This document shows, piece by piece, positions 55,102-64,000 of a stretch of DNA of 64,000 bases. Source of the DNA: Phytophthora quininea (Eukaryota; Oomycota; Peronosporomycetes; Peronosporales; Peronosporaceae); assembly GCA_011947345.1 (NCBI GenBank), contig JAAVTG010000611.1, positions 62,001 through 126,000 of the forward strand. The letters run 5' to 3'. The position numbers and the translations under genes are program-made. Each line of letters starts with the position of its first letter. Position 1 is the stretch's first letter. A model generated the notes under the pieces. The model had not been told where the DNA came from, made no database searches, and worked only from the letters and a program-made list of their open reading frames with translations.

Positions 55102-56135
55102 ATGATCTCGGCCATCCGCAGCATCCGTCCGGCGGTGCGGTCCTTCTCCACGTCCACCAAGCAGAGCCGCGTGCTGGTGACCGGCGGCACCGGCCAGATC
55201 GGCATGGAGCTCGTGCCTTACATGCGCCAGCTCCTCGGCAGCGACGCCGTCGTCAACTCGGACATCAAGGCGCCGTCCGGCGCTCGCGGCGACGGTCCGT
55301 TCGTCTACTGCGACGTGCAGGACCGCGACCAGCTCGCCCGGATCGTGACCGAGCACGACATCGACACCGTCGTGCACATGGCGTCGCTGCTGTCGGCGGT
55401 GGGCGAGGCCAACCCCACGCTGGCGCTGTCGGTCAACACCCGCGGCATTCAGAACGTGCTGGAGCTGGCCAAGCAGTACCAGCTCCGCGTGTTCGCGCCC
55501 TCCACCATCGCCGTGTTCGGCCCATCCACCCTCTCGACGACACGCCGGACACGACCATCATGCGTCCCACAACCATGTACGGGCTCACTAAAGTGCACGT
55601 GGAGCTGCTCGGCGAGTACTACAACAAGAAGTTCGGCGTCGACTTCCGCTCGGTGCGGTATCCGGGCGTGGTCTCGTCCGAGGCGCTGCCTGGCGGCGGC
55701 ACCACCGACTACGCCGTCGAGATCTTCTACGACGCGCTCAAGCACGGCAAGTACACGTGCTTCCTCAAGCCCGACGCCAGCCTGCCGATGATGTACATGC
55801 CCGACTGTCTCAAGGCCACAATGGGCCTGATCAACGCGCCGGACGAGTGTCTGACGCAGCGGACGTACAACATCACGGCCGTGTCCTTCACCCCCGCGCA
55901 GATCGCCGCGTCCATCAAGAAGATCATGCCGAGCTTCGAGTGCGACTACCAGCCCGACTTCCGCCAACAGATCGCCGAAACGTGGCCCCGGACACTGGAC
56001 GACAGCATCGCGCGGAGGGATTGGAATTGGCAGCACGACTACGACCTCGACGGCATGGTCGAGGACATGCTGGTCAAGCTGGACGCCAAGCTGTCCAAAC
56101 CAGAGATCCCGGAAGTGACGACGGTCGCTGTCTAA
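55102..56135 (+). CDS. L-threonine 3-dehydrogenase (extended SDR type), mitochondrial
   Basis: Oxidises L-threonine to 2-amino-3-ketobutyrate with NAD+, the first step of threonine breakdown to glycine and acetyl-CoA. About 344 residues from ATG 55102. A presequence (MISAIRSIRPAVRSFSTS) is followed by the Rossmann motif VLVTGGTGQIGMELV, VVNSDIKAPS, HMASLLSAVGE, VFAPSTIAVFG and the catalytic Tyr/Lys in TTMYGLTKVHVEL, then RYPGVVS and GGGTTDYAVEIFYDAL. One break near 55522 (C-run) fits a missing base; length plus one is a multiple of three. Only 35 bp separate its ATG from the end of the duplicated repeat, so its promoter lies in repeat sequence. Confidence 0.93.
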
Positions 56136-56329
56136 AGTAGCTTTGTGTCATGATTCAGTCGACAAAGAAGAACTGAAAACCCAATACCAAGTAGATAAAG
56201 CGTGGCGAATATATTCAACATCAGCAAGCAGCTCAGCAGTTAAACGTCACATGTAAACGGTTAACCTACATGTGAACTAATTAACCTTTTGCACAGAAAT
56301 TCCCAAGGTTAAATTTGCAATCGACAAGC

Positions 56330-59104
56330 ATGGGGAACGAGGTGAGTCGTCCTGCCGCGGATGTGAGTCCGCAGGGCTCCGGCGTCGTGAATCCGGCCAC
56401 TCCATCCACCCCTACAGGCTCCTCCCGTCGGTCGCAAAGCTTCACTGCGTCGGTGCCCTCCAACCCGCGCAAGGAGCGCAATATCCAGCGCATGGACAAG
56501 GCAATCCGCCGACGCGTACGTGGGGGCGTCACGTACAACATGAAGCTGCTGCTGCGCGGTGCCAAGGGGACGGGCAAGACCAGTCTGTTCCAGAGACTAC
56601 AAGGTCAGCCCATCCCCGAGGCCCACGAGAGCACGGCGCAGCTACAGACCGCCACCATCAACTGGAGCTTCCGGAATCTCGAGGAAAACGTCCGCTGCGA
56701 GGTCTGGGACGTCGTGGACAAGGGCTTCTTGTCTGCAGAAGATAGAGGAGACGGTAATGGTGTTCATACCGAACAGCTGGGGCTCAACGGAGGCCTAGAA
56801 GCGGCTGTAGCCTCTTCTAACGTGGAGAACGGAACCCACACGGTGGCGGTGGTGGACGCCAGCACGGTGGACGTGTATCAGGAAGCTCATGGGGTGATCT
56901 TCTTGCTGGACGTGACCAAATGGGACACGCTCGAGTATGTGAAGCAGCAGCTGGAGGACGTTCCTGCCCATATCCCGACGCTGGTGTTGGGGAACTTTCG
57001 GGATTTAGGTGCCGAGCGAAAGATTTTCAAAGAGGACATTGAAAAGTTGCTGTACGGATCGAAGGACCGACCGCAGCACCAGCAGTGGAAGAGACCCATG
57101 GAGCTGCTGTACTTTGAGTGCTCGCTGCTGAATTGCTACGGACTCAAGTCGCTGCACCAGTATTTTGGCATCCCGTTCTTGCAGCTCAAACTAGCGACGA
57201 TCCGACAGCAAATGCGGATTGTCGAAGGCGAATTCTCGCATCTGAAGCACGATCTGCAAGAATCGATCACCGATCAGCGGTATGCAGAATACATTGAGCA
57301 TATCCGCGCGACAGGCTCGGATATTCGCACGGGGAGGCGGATTTCTGGCGGGAGTACGCCTCCAAAGCGACAGGACTCGGGCAAGTTGGAGAAAGTCACG
57401 TACGCGGACCAGAAGTCGGATGGAACGGATGATGTAAATATTGTAGCAACCCAGGAAAGTGTCAACGAAGCATCGCCGAAAGAAGGACATTCAGCTGATG
57501 CTGTGGAAGATCTACCAGCGAGAAGCAGCTTCAAGGCCGCCGTCCCCTTGAAATTCGAACACAAGGAGACCAAACTAGATGAAATGCCGAAAGAGAGCGG
57601 CAGTACTACAGAAGCTGAAGCTGCTCCGACCGCAGTAACTCCAACGACAGCTGCTCCACCCCAGGTAACTCCAGCGGAAGTAGATCTAACCGTTGAGCAA
57701 GTCGCTAGTGTTAGCACGGTTAGTGATAGTCCGTCTAGCCGGCCGAGGAAATCATCAGTCGAAGAAGTAACTCATCTCGAAGATTTCCAAGTCCCCAAAG
57801 CGCGCGTCAGCGACTTGGAAGGTTTTTACTCGGAAGATGAAAGTGATGAAGAAGAAGTCGGCAACGACGTGGATGTCGTTGTTACACCTGTTGACGGAGC
57901 GATTGGCTCGGCAAGCGGGGCTTTTCACAAACAGCAATTCCTCGACTCCGACTCAGAGGAGGAAGAGGTGTGGGGAGGTCGCGAAAGACCAGGAAGTCCC
58001 TTCATCCCCAGTAGGTCAGGAAAGCCAAAAACGCCAGTACTACAGCCATCTCCAAGTACGCAGGGGCCTACTGAAGAAAGCCTACAGTCTAAAGACGCAA
58101 CTAACCCCAATTCATCAACTACAGGAAGCATTCAGAGCCCTGGTGATAATTCTGCAACAGTGGATGGAGAAGCAACTTGTGGAGAAGACTCTGTCGCCGC
58201 TGATGTAGCCCCGGCAACAATTTCTGTCAGTAGTAATGCGCCTGACACTCTCCCAGTTGTAAACGACGACGAAGATGGTGCTACAGAAGACAGCACGACA
58301 CTTCAAACAGCGACGCCGATTCCCGACGCGCCATCTCTCCTACCTAGTAAAATACCGTCGATATCACTTGGCACTGTTAGCTCTGGTAGCCATCGACAGG
58401 TAGTACAGACGAATGGCAATGCGGCGGAGGTTTCTGGGGACAACGGAGGTCTTTCGTCGCTGTCGGCACTTCAGTCGTCGCTGCCGATTCCAGGACAATC
58501 GGCCCGTACGTCTCTGCAGTTGTCAGACCTACGCAGTGCAGCAGAACCGTCGACGCATCTCCCAGATTTCACGGCTGCTCCACCGAGCAACGACCTCGAA
58601 GCATTTTTGAACGAGAGTGACAGCGATTCCGACGACGCGACTGCCAACCGCTTAGAGGTTGCCACAGTTAGTGCAAGAAAGCAAACCGTCGAGTCGTCCG
58701 ATGAGGATGAGGAAGATGCTGATCGTTTTGCGAAATATACTGTAAGCAAGAAATCTCGGTCTGAGCGGAGACGCCGACAGAAGGAAGACATGAAGCAGCT
58801 TAATGCTGCTCTCGACAAGGCTTCTGTATGGGAAGATGGACACTCCGCGGGTGGTGTCTCGGCTTCGGACGCGTCATTTGGCACAGTGGACGTGATGGAG
58901 GCCATTCGAAAGGCACAAGAGGAGGCCGCGCGCATGCTCCCAGCAGCTTCAGCGCCCGCAAATGACGATGCGGACGCTCCCAACTCGTCGAGAAAGCACA
59001 AACATAAACACTCACACAGGAAAGTGGATAAGGACGGTAAGAAGAAGAGTCGCAAGTCCAACTCGAGGAAGCACCACCATTCTGTCACCAACGATATCGC
59101 CTAA
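56330..59104 (+). CDS. RABL6-like GTPase with long acidic C-terminal region
   Basis: An intact frame of 924 residues. The first in-frame ATG is 56330 and gives MGNEVSRP, a good N-myristoylation sequence (Gly2, Ser6). The Rab-like GTPase domain spans about residues 60-290: MDKAIRRRVRGGVTYNMKL, P-loop RGAKGTGKTSLFQRLQG, VEVWDVVDKG-like VWDVVDKGF, GVIFLLDVTKWDTLEYV, VLGNFRDLGAERK and FGIPFLQLKL, which match the RABL6/Parf family block by block, including NFRD in place of NKxD. The rest is disordered, Ser/Glu/Asp-rich, with LEAFLNESDSDSDD and a basic end (KKSRKSNSRKHHHS). The insertion between switch regions (about 145-175) is longer than in animals. Expected site: membrane-bound or nuclear; role in growth control is known only from animals. 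Confidence 0.88.
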   Translation: MGNEVSRPAADVSPQGSGVVNPATPSTPTGSSRRSQSFTASVPSNPRKERNIQRMDKAIRRRVRGGVTYNMKLLLRGAKGTGKTSLFQRLQGQPIPEAHESTAQLQTATINWSFRNLEENVRCEVWDVVDKGFLSAEDRGDGNGVHTEQLGLNGGLEAAVASSNVENGTHTVAVVDASTVDVYQEAHGVIFLLDVTKWDTLEYVKQQLEDVPAHIPTLVLGNFRDLGAERKIFKEDIEKLLYGSKDRPQHQQWKRPMELLYFECSLLNCYGLKSLHQYFGIPFLQLKLATIRQQMRIVEGEFSHLKHDLQESITDQRYAEYIEHIRATGSDIRTGRRISGGSTPPKRQDSGKLEKVTYADQKSDGTDDVNIVATQESVNEASPKEGHSADAVEDLPARSSFKAAVPLKFEHKETKLDEMPKESGSTTEAEAAPTAVTPTTAAPPQVTPAEVDLTVEQVASVSTVSDSPSSRPRKSSVEEVTHLEDFQVPKARVSDLEGFYSEDESDEEEVGNDVDVVVTPVDGAIGSASGAFHKQQFLDSDSEEEEVWGGRERPGSPFIPSRSGKPKTPVLQPSPSTQGPTEESLQSKDATNPNSSTTGSIQSPGDNSATVDGEATCGEDSVAADVAPATISVSSNAPDTLPVVNDDEDGATEDSTTLQTATPIPDAPSLLPSKIPSISLGTVSSGSHRQVVQTNGNAAEVSGDNGGLSSLSALQSSLPIPGQSARTSLQLSDLRSAAEPSTHLPDFTAAPPSNDLEAFLNESDSDSDDATANRLEVATVSARKQTVESSDEDEEDADRFAKYTVSKKSRSERRRRQKEDMKQLNAALDKASVWEDGHSAGGVSASDASFGTVDVMEAIRKAQEEAARMLPAASAPANDDADAPNSSRKHKHKHSHRKVDKDGKKKSRKSNSRKHHHSVTNDIA

Positions 59105-59460
59105 GGTGGATTGGTGAGTCAGTGCAGTCGCGGTTAATACTTTCAACAATCGAGGGTTTCGTTCCAAGCTTCACACGCGTCCAATTTTGCTGTAAGTTTT
59201 CAACGTCCTGACTACAATCAAACTCACCGACTTCAGACTCAGCGCCGATACTCTCCGACAGGAAATAGGTCGGAGCTGCCGAGGCAAACAAAGGCCCGTT
59301 GGTGCCGAAACAATTCAAATCTTCGCCATCAAAACCAAGAGCAGATCTTCTAGCAAAGTACTGAGCGTTCGTAGCTGATCCATGCTGCATATTGTTTAGC
59401 ACATCGACGTCTCAAGTGACCAAGCCATAGCAGGATTTTATCGGCAGTACTCGGTATCCT
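59105..59460. other. intergenic, no confident gene
   Basis: A minus-strand frame with an ATG near 59390 (MQHGSATNAQYFARRSALGF) is open for about 100 codons to 59085, overlapping the RABL6-like stop, but has no domain. It may be a fragment of an unknown gene; it is not annotated as one. Confidence 0.4.
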
Positions 59461-60956
59461 ATGGGCGTGCCGTCCAAGCGGGGAGACCGTGGTGATCGCA
59501 CAACTAGAGCGGACGTGATCAATCACGCGGCGAATACGCTGCTGCTAGGGCGTGCCGATTATGCTGACGCTTACACCGAAGTCACAATGTTCGGGGTCGC
59601 GTCGATACTCTGTCGGATCGGCACACGCCCACGCTCGACGTCGATGTTGGCAACTCGGACTGTGGCCCATTTCATGGCTGTCCTCACGTCCGTGAATTCC
59701 GAAAAGGACGGGTGCCTGAGCACGTATTCGTCGGACCAAATGCTCACGTTGGGCGCGATCAAGGTGTGGTAAGATGGCAAGGGAGCTCTCTCGACGTATA
59801 TCCTACCGCAGCTTAAGAAGTTGCTGCTGGACGACTCGCTAGTAGTGGATTCGGAAGGAGCTGACGAGGTGGTGGCTCGTATCTTGATGTTGTTGGCGAT
59901 GGACAAGTGCGTGTTGGGCAGCAAGCCATATTCCGTGCACAGCAGTTTTATTCGATTCGTGTCCGTCGAGTTGTTCTTGAAGGTGCTGCAAGGTGGTGAG
60001 GAACTGCCAGTATACCACAAAGAGATGGAACGAGTCCCAGAGAGCGTCAAGACGGCTTACATCAAGTGGCGATCAAGGTGGAGCGAATGGCAAGTGATGT
60101 TTACTCACTTTATCCAGCTGACACTTGAACCGAACGAAGACACACTCTGGTATTTGTTGGGGCGTCGAGCCGCGGGGATTTTCCCTCGCGGTCGCAATGG
60201 GGCGGATCTGTTGATCCCAATCTTTCGGAAGGCGAAGACTCGATCTACAGCCGTGAAGGAAGACGATTCGGTGTCGTTGATTGTGGTGCAGATTTGGCGT
60301 CCAACTGAGCGTCGTGGGTTTCTGGAGTCGGTCATGATGAATGTTCATTCTTCTCTTCCACCTGGTGAAATGCAGTCGCCACCCTATCAACCAAATGCCA
60401 TCCAAGCGGACCTCCTGAGCAAGAAACCTGTCGATGAGGTCATTCACATTTACGTGAACGTGCAAAGCAAACCGACGAGCCACAATCGATGGGTGTATTG
60501 CGCTCGTTTGAAAGGGCCGAAGACGTCGGAGGTTCCGAACCAGAATCAGGAGGCAGCGCCAACAACAATGTACGCGTTGTGCTTCAGTTCGGTGAGTCTC
60601 ACCACATTCCCTTTCTCGAGGAAAAGGTGGCTGCAGTCTTGGCGAGCCTTTCCGCTCCGATGAGGAACCCGATGGCCATTGTACGCGGCGACTTGGAACG
60701 ACGCTGTGAGAAGGAAGCCGCATCTAAAAAGAACATCTACTTGCAGGGCAAAGCAGTTCAATCAAAGGTGATGTCGGCGGAAGCGCTGGAGGAAATTGTT
60801 TTTCAAGGAATTGAGGACGCTCCGGGGAACTTCGCCACCGAGCAACAGGAGGTTGTCGACACTGAGATCGGCAAAAGTGGGGATGCAGGCAAAAGCCCTG
60901 ACGCTGGTGAAGAAGAGCAACCACCCCACAAGAAACGCAAACAACACAAGCAGTAA
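59461..60956 (+). pseudogene. REase-like fold hypothetical protein of an oomycete repeat family, broken
   Basis: ATG 59461 (MGVPSKRGDRGDRTTRADVI) opens a frame that meets TAA at 59770-59772 and goes on in the same frame with DGKGALSTYILPQLKKLLLD, KWRSRWSEWQVMF, FPRGRNGADLLIPIFRK and VSLIVVQIWRP. The G-A-D ... V-V-Q order resembles a PD-(D/E)XK nuclease core, here probably without the final Lys. A frame change near 60594 (G-run) leads to GESHHIPFLEEKVAAVL and a lysine-rich end (PPHKKRKQHKQ), a likely nuclear signal, stopping at 60956. The in-frame TAA is a true defect unless mis-called. The start may be further upstream. The function is unknown. Confidence 0.5.
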
Positions 60957-61103
60957 GCTGAACGTTGAATAGCTTGCTCGATTATTCGGTTGAGTTTTCG
61001 GTTAGTGATGTGTTCGACTGTTGTTGGACTTGACTAAAGTTAGCAATTCCCAGGACTCCTGAAGGTCACTTTTCCTTCGCATAATGCTTCGTTCGCAACA
61101 GAA

Positions 61104-62116
61104 ATGTTCGACAAGGAGAGTCTCATCCAGTTTATGGCTGGCTCGGGTTGCTTCAGTGTCGTTCAAACACTTCTGCTATCGGTACTTGGTGGGCTGCTCA
61201 TCGACAACGAGCACTACCATCAGCTACTAGGACTAACCATCAAGCAAGTGGGTGGGGGCTGATCTTCACGGGCGTCTTGTATGTACTTGTCGCGGTGCTT
61301 GGCTTCTTCACTGCTCGGACACAGAACAAGTGTCTGCTTTTCGTACAAGTTCTTTTGCTGGTGCTGTTGATCTTCTTCCAGACAGTCATGAGCGGCGTCG
61401 CTCTCGCTGCCAGCAGAACTCCAAGTCTCACTTTGAACTACGACGCTCAGGTCGCATGTCTAACAGTGGGCAAGTACGAAGCTTTGACCGAAGCCGACAA
61501 GCAAATCTGCCACCATTTCTTCCGCAGTGACGCCTTTGCTGGCGCGATGCTCGTGTGGCAATCCTACTACGTCAAAAGCGCCGTAGCCGAGGGATCGACG
61601 AGTTCATATCGAGCGTTGATACTTGGCATTCAGCGAGATAACTTCTGCTGTGGATATGGTCTCCTATACACTGCGAAATTGACACGACTCCCTTTCCAAG
61701 CTCACGACCGAGCCCAATCCTCCCGAAATGGGAGACCGAGCGCCAACCGTGCTCCACGACGGGAGGAATGTATCTGCCGACGCCAGAATGCCAAGACGTG
61801 TGCTCGTTTGCTCTTCCCAGCGGCAGTTGCGGGAAAAATCCCGTCACGAGTACTTCTCGAGGCTGTGCTGCGTTCGTATCCAAGCAGCTAAGCGATCAAG
61901 TCGAAATCATTGCATCGATTGCGCTGGCGTTTGTGCTTTTCCCGGTATGTTCATTATTTATCTTGCAAACTTCGCAGAGCTGACTAACGATGGTGGTTGG
62001 TATTGCAGATCCTCTTCCTTTTCGGGTCTGTTTGTTTGTGCCTAAAGCGACGAGACCATGACGTGCGACCGCAAATTGAGTTTGCAAGCAAAGTTCGAGT
62101 TCATGCAGAAATGTGA
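61104..62116 (+). CDS. tetraspanin-like four-helix membrane protein
   Basis: About 316 residues after removing a 64-nt intron (61945-62008). TM1 lies within FMAGSGCFSVVQTLLLSVLG, TM2 is LIFTGVLYVLVAVLGFF, TM3 is CLLFVQVLLLVLLIFFQTV, then a large loop with the hallmark CCG (NFCCGYG) and further cysteines (PECQDVC, GSCG, RGC), and TM4 is IIASIALAFVLFP, completed after splicing by ILFLFGSVCLCLKRRD. Tetraspanins organise membrane microdomains; in oomycetes they are linked to zoospores and cysts. Two breaks, near 61255 and 61660, are in G-runs and each fit one missing base, with spliced length plus two a multiple of three. Its 3' end faces the kinase at 62145. Confidence 0.8.
61945..62008 (+). other. 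64-nt intron in the tetraspanin gene
   Basis: The donor is GTATGTTC, there is a CTAAC branch-like site and the acceptor is TATTGCAG. Splicing in phase 0 extends TM4 and gives a short charged tail ending at TGA 62114-62116; without splicing the frame stops inside the intron. Confidence 0.75.
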
Positions 62117-62144
62117 ACGTGACATGACTGTCGAAAACGTATTA

Positions 62145-64000
62145 TCACTTAAACACTGTGGGTGCAATGGTTTGACTGCTGACGATGATGCCGAGCGCTT
62201 TGACGACAATGCCAACATCGGGTCGGTGTTGAGGGTCAAAGGCGCACATGTGCTTCACGAGCGTCCATTGTGACGGGGTAAAGACCGTTGGCATGTTAGG
62301 CAGCTTACCTCTCCGAACGTGGTAGGAGACCGCGACGTCGGTAGTAGCCTTACCCCATGGCAAGTTTCCACTCACAGCTTCGACAATGCACATTCCGAAC
62401 GAGAAGACATCAGCCGCCATTGAAGCAGTGTGTGCACCGCGGTCGCTGGCTGCCTTCAGCACTTCGGGGGCTTTCCACCGCACGGCCCCTTTGTCACACC
62501 TTGGTGACGAATCACATCGGCATAGATCGGCACTGAGGCCGAAGTCGGCAAGTTTGGCTCGCCCATCATTTCCCACGAGGATGTTGTTGCTTTTCAGGTC
62601 TTGGTGAACGATTCCACGCCGGTGAAGATACTGCAGACCTAATGCAGCCTCGTAGAGTTTCTGCCAAGCGTCCAAGACAGTGGCTCCGGAGCGTTTTAGG
62701 TATTTATCGAGCTGACCCAAGCCAGCATTCTCGCTCACAAAAACGGCTTATGTCCAAGATGACAAGCCCCAAACAGATTGACGATATGCGGGTGGCTCAG
62801 GGGATACCAAATTGCAACCTCGTTCCGGAAAGTCTCCAAGCTTTCGTCATTGCTGACGACTACGCTTTTCACGACAACTTGAGAGTCCAGCCATTTGCCT
62901 TGGTAGACAGTCCCGAAGGCACCTTGGCCGAATGGTTCCGAGTCGAGGAGAACTTCTTCGGGAGGCACAAACCAAATGGGCAGTGGGTCTGCCGTACAGG
63001 ATATGGATGCAAATTCCAAGCGCTACCATCGTTATTATTGCCTGAGGAGATTGAGTTGTCGGACGACTGCTTCCGAAACCGATGTTGGTGCGTTTGAGTG
63101 GTGGACTCGCCCCTCGATGAACAGCAAGCAACGTGCGTAGCCGTATCGCTCGCGGAGTCGTTTGAATTTAATTCTTCAACAGAAACATCGACCGTGAAGC
63201 ACTGCTCCTCCCAATCTTCCTTCCAGTTGTGTAACTCAGCGGTTTGCGTAGTATGCAAAGCTGGAGTCGACTCCAGTATCTTGTCGAGGAGGCAATGACA
63301 ATTAGAAACCTCTTTGGCGGTCTTTAGGCAGCTCTCATGATCAGCCAGACACTGCTGGAATTCCCGTATGACAACTTCCAAACTATTGAGAGCTTGTTCT
63401 CGTTGCCTCCGCGAGAAACTCAGTGTTCCTTGATGACCTTGCTCGGCAGTAGATTTGATCTTGTCTAGCCTCTCGGACGTATTGAGCTAGTCGACTCCAT
63501 CCCTGTCGTGGCTTGGCATTATCCACTAAAATATTTTTCCACGGAGATGCAGCGACTCGGATCTTACCGTAGATGTCGAGTATCCGCGAGGAAAGACGTT
63601 CGTTCATCGCGATACATTCGTCGTTTGTGGTCACCAAGAATTGAACAGCGCTCAGCAATTCTTCGATCGAGCTTTCGGTGTTTGACTCTTGATCAGGTAG
63701 GCGCTCAGCATTCGCAGTAGCAAGATTCACGAACTTTTTCAGACTTCTAGAGACGAATGAAATGCTGGGACGATTCGCAGGGTCTGCGCTGCACATTTGC
63801 CTGACCACCTTCCACTCATCCGGAGTGAAAACTCCTTTGGGTTCTGGCATAGGCGAGCTTGTTTTCACTGCAGTGACGACTTCCGCATCGGAAAGCGCCT
63901 TCCAGGGTGCACGCAGCGTCACGGCCTCGACAATGCACATGCCAAGAGAAAAGATATCCCCGGCTCGAGTCGGCTTGCCTTTGCAGGTGCGATCTCGTCT
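62145..64000 (-). CDS. tandem TKL-like kinase gene, 3' part (5' end beyond the window)
   Basis: The window enters within a first kinase domain's C-lobe ([20 protein letters not shown], then [20 protein letters not shown]). A helical linker follows ([20 protein letters not shown]). The second kinase domain has [44 protein letters not shown] and KAPEV, ending at 62145. Architecture and residues match the three kinase copies in the block, but sequence is well diverged, so this is an older paralogue. Breaks: a T-run near 62742 in the middle of the kinase and a frame change near 63465 in the linker. The first domain's catalytic loop lies outside the window, so whether it is a pseudokinase is unknown. 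Confidence 0.78.

Overview
The window is nuclear DNA from an oomycete, most likely Phytophthora or a close Peronosporales relative. The grounds are Crinkler-type (CRN) effector headers, introns of 57-89 nt with GTATGT-like donors and CTAAC branch points, oomycete-style tandem pseudokinase-kinase genes of the TKL group, and compact ordinary eukaryotic genes at both ends. The species cannot be fixed from the sequence alone.

Layout. (1) 1-19.4 kb is gene-dense and mostly ordinary: a full-length ABCB/MDR transporter (2.1-5.9 kb, minus), two related small PH-like genes (6.8-7.4 and 8.6-9.1 kb), a Q-rich protein with two telobox Myb domains (9.55-11.56 kb), a possible 42-residue gene (12.34 kb), four secreted beta/gamma-crystallin-like genes (13.1-16.6 kb) and an organellar-type leucyl-tRNA synthetase (16.7-19.4 kb). 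(2) 19.5-55.07 kb is a repeat-built effector/kinase block: four CRN loci plus two headerless CRN halves, three copies of a tandem pseudokinase-kinase gene, two identical-length LINE insertions, one FAR1/MULE DNA transposon and small gene fragments. It is folded into two large inverted repeats. Palindrome 1 has arms 23494-30503 and 33676-40686 around the MULE. Palindrome 2 has arms about 33762-45641 (interrupted by the right LINE) and 46416-55066 around a 774-bp CRN P-loop segment. (3) 55.1-64 kb returns to ordinary genes: L-threonine 3-dehydrogenase, a RABL6-like GTPase with an N-myristoylation-type start, a broken REase-like gene, a tetraspanin, and a further tandem kinase gene leaving the right edge.

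History read from the block. The kinase copy at 51.3-54.5 kb keeps an empty LINE target site (54656-54666), while the two copies in palindrome 1 both carry the LINE at that site with the same 11-bp target duplication. The LINE therefore inserted before palindrome 1 formed. The MULE has good 86-bp terminal inverted repeats, but its two flanks are inverted copies of each other rather than a direct target duplication, so an inversion breakpoint coincides with the element. The CRN copy at 19.5-21.6 kb carries its P-loop segment flipped between short AATAACC/GGTTATT repeats.

Quality caveat. Nearly every broken gene, including essential ones (leucyl-tRNA synthetase, ABC transporter, threonine dehydrogenase), is broken by loss of a single base, most often in a homopolymer, and paired copies in the window differ from each other at just such runs. 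Most frameshifts noted here are therefore more likely consensus errors than true decay. The in-frame stops, the 4-bp deletion, the flipped segment and the domain losses are not explained that way.
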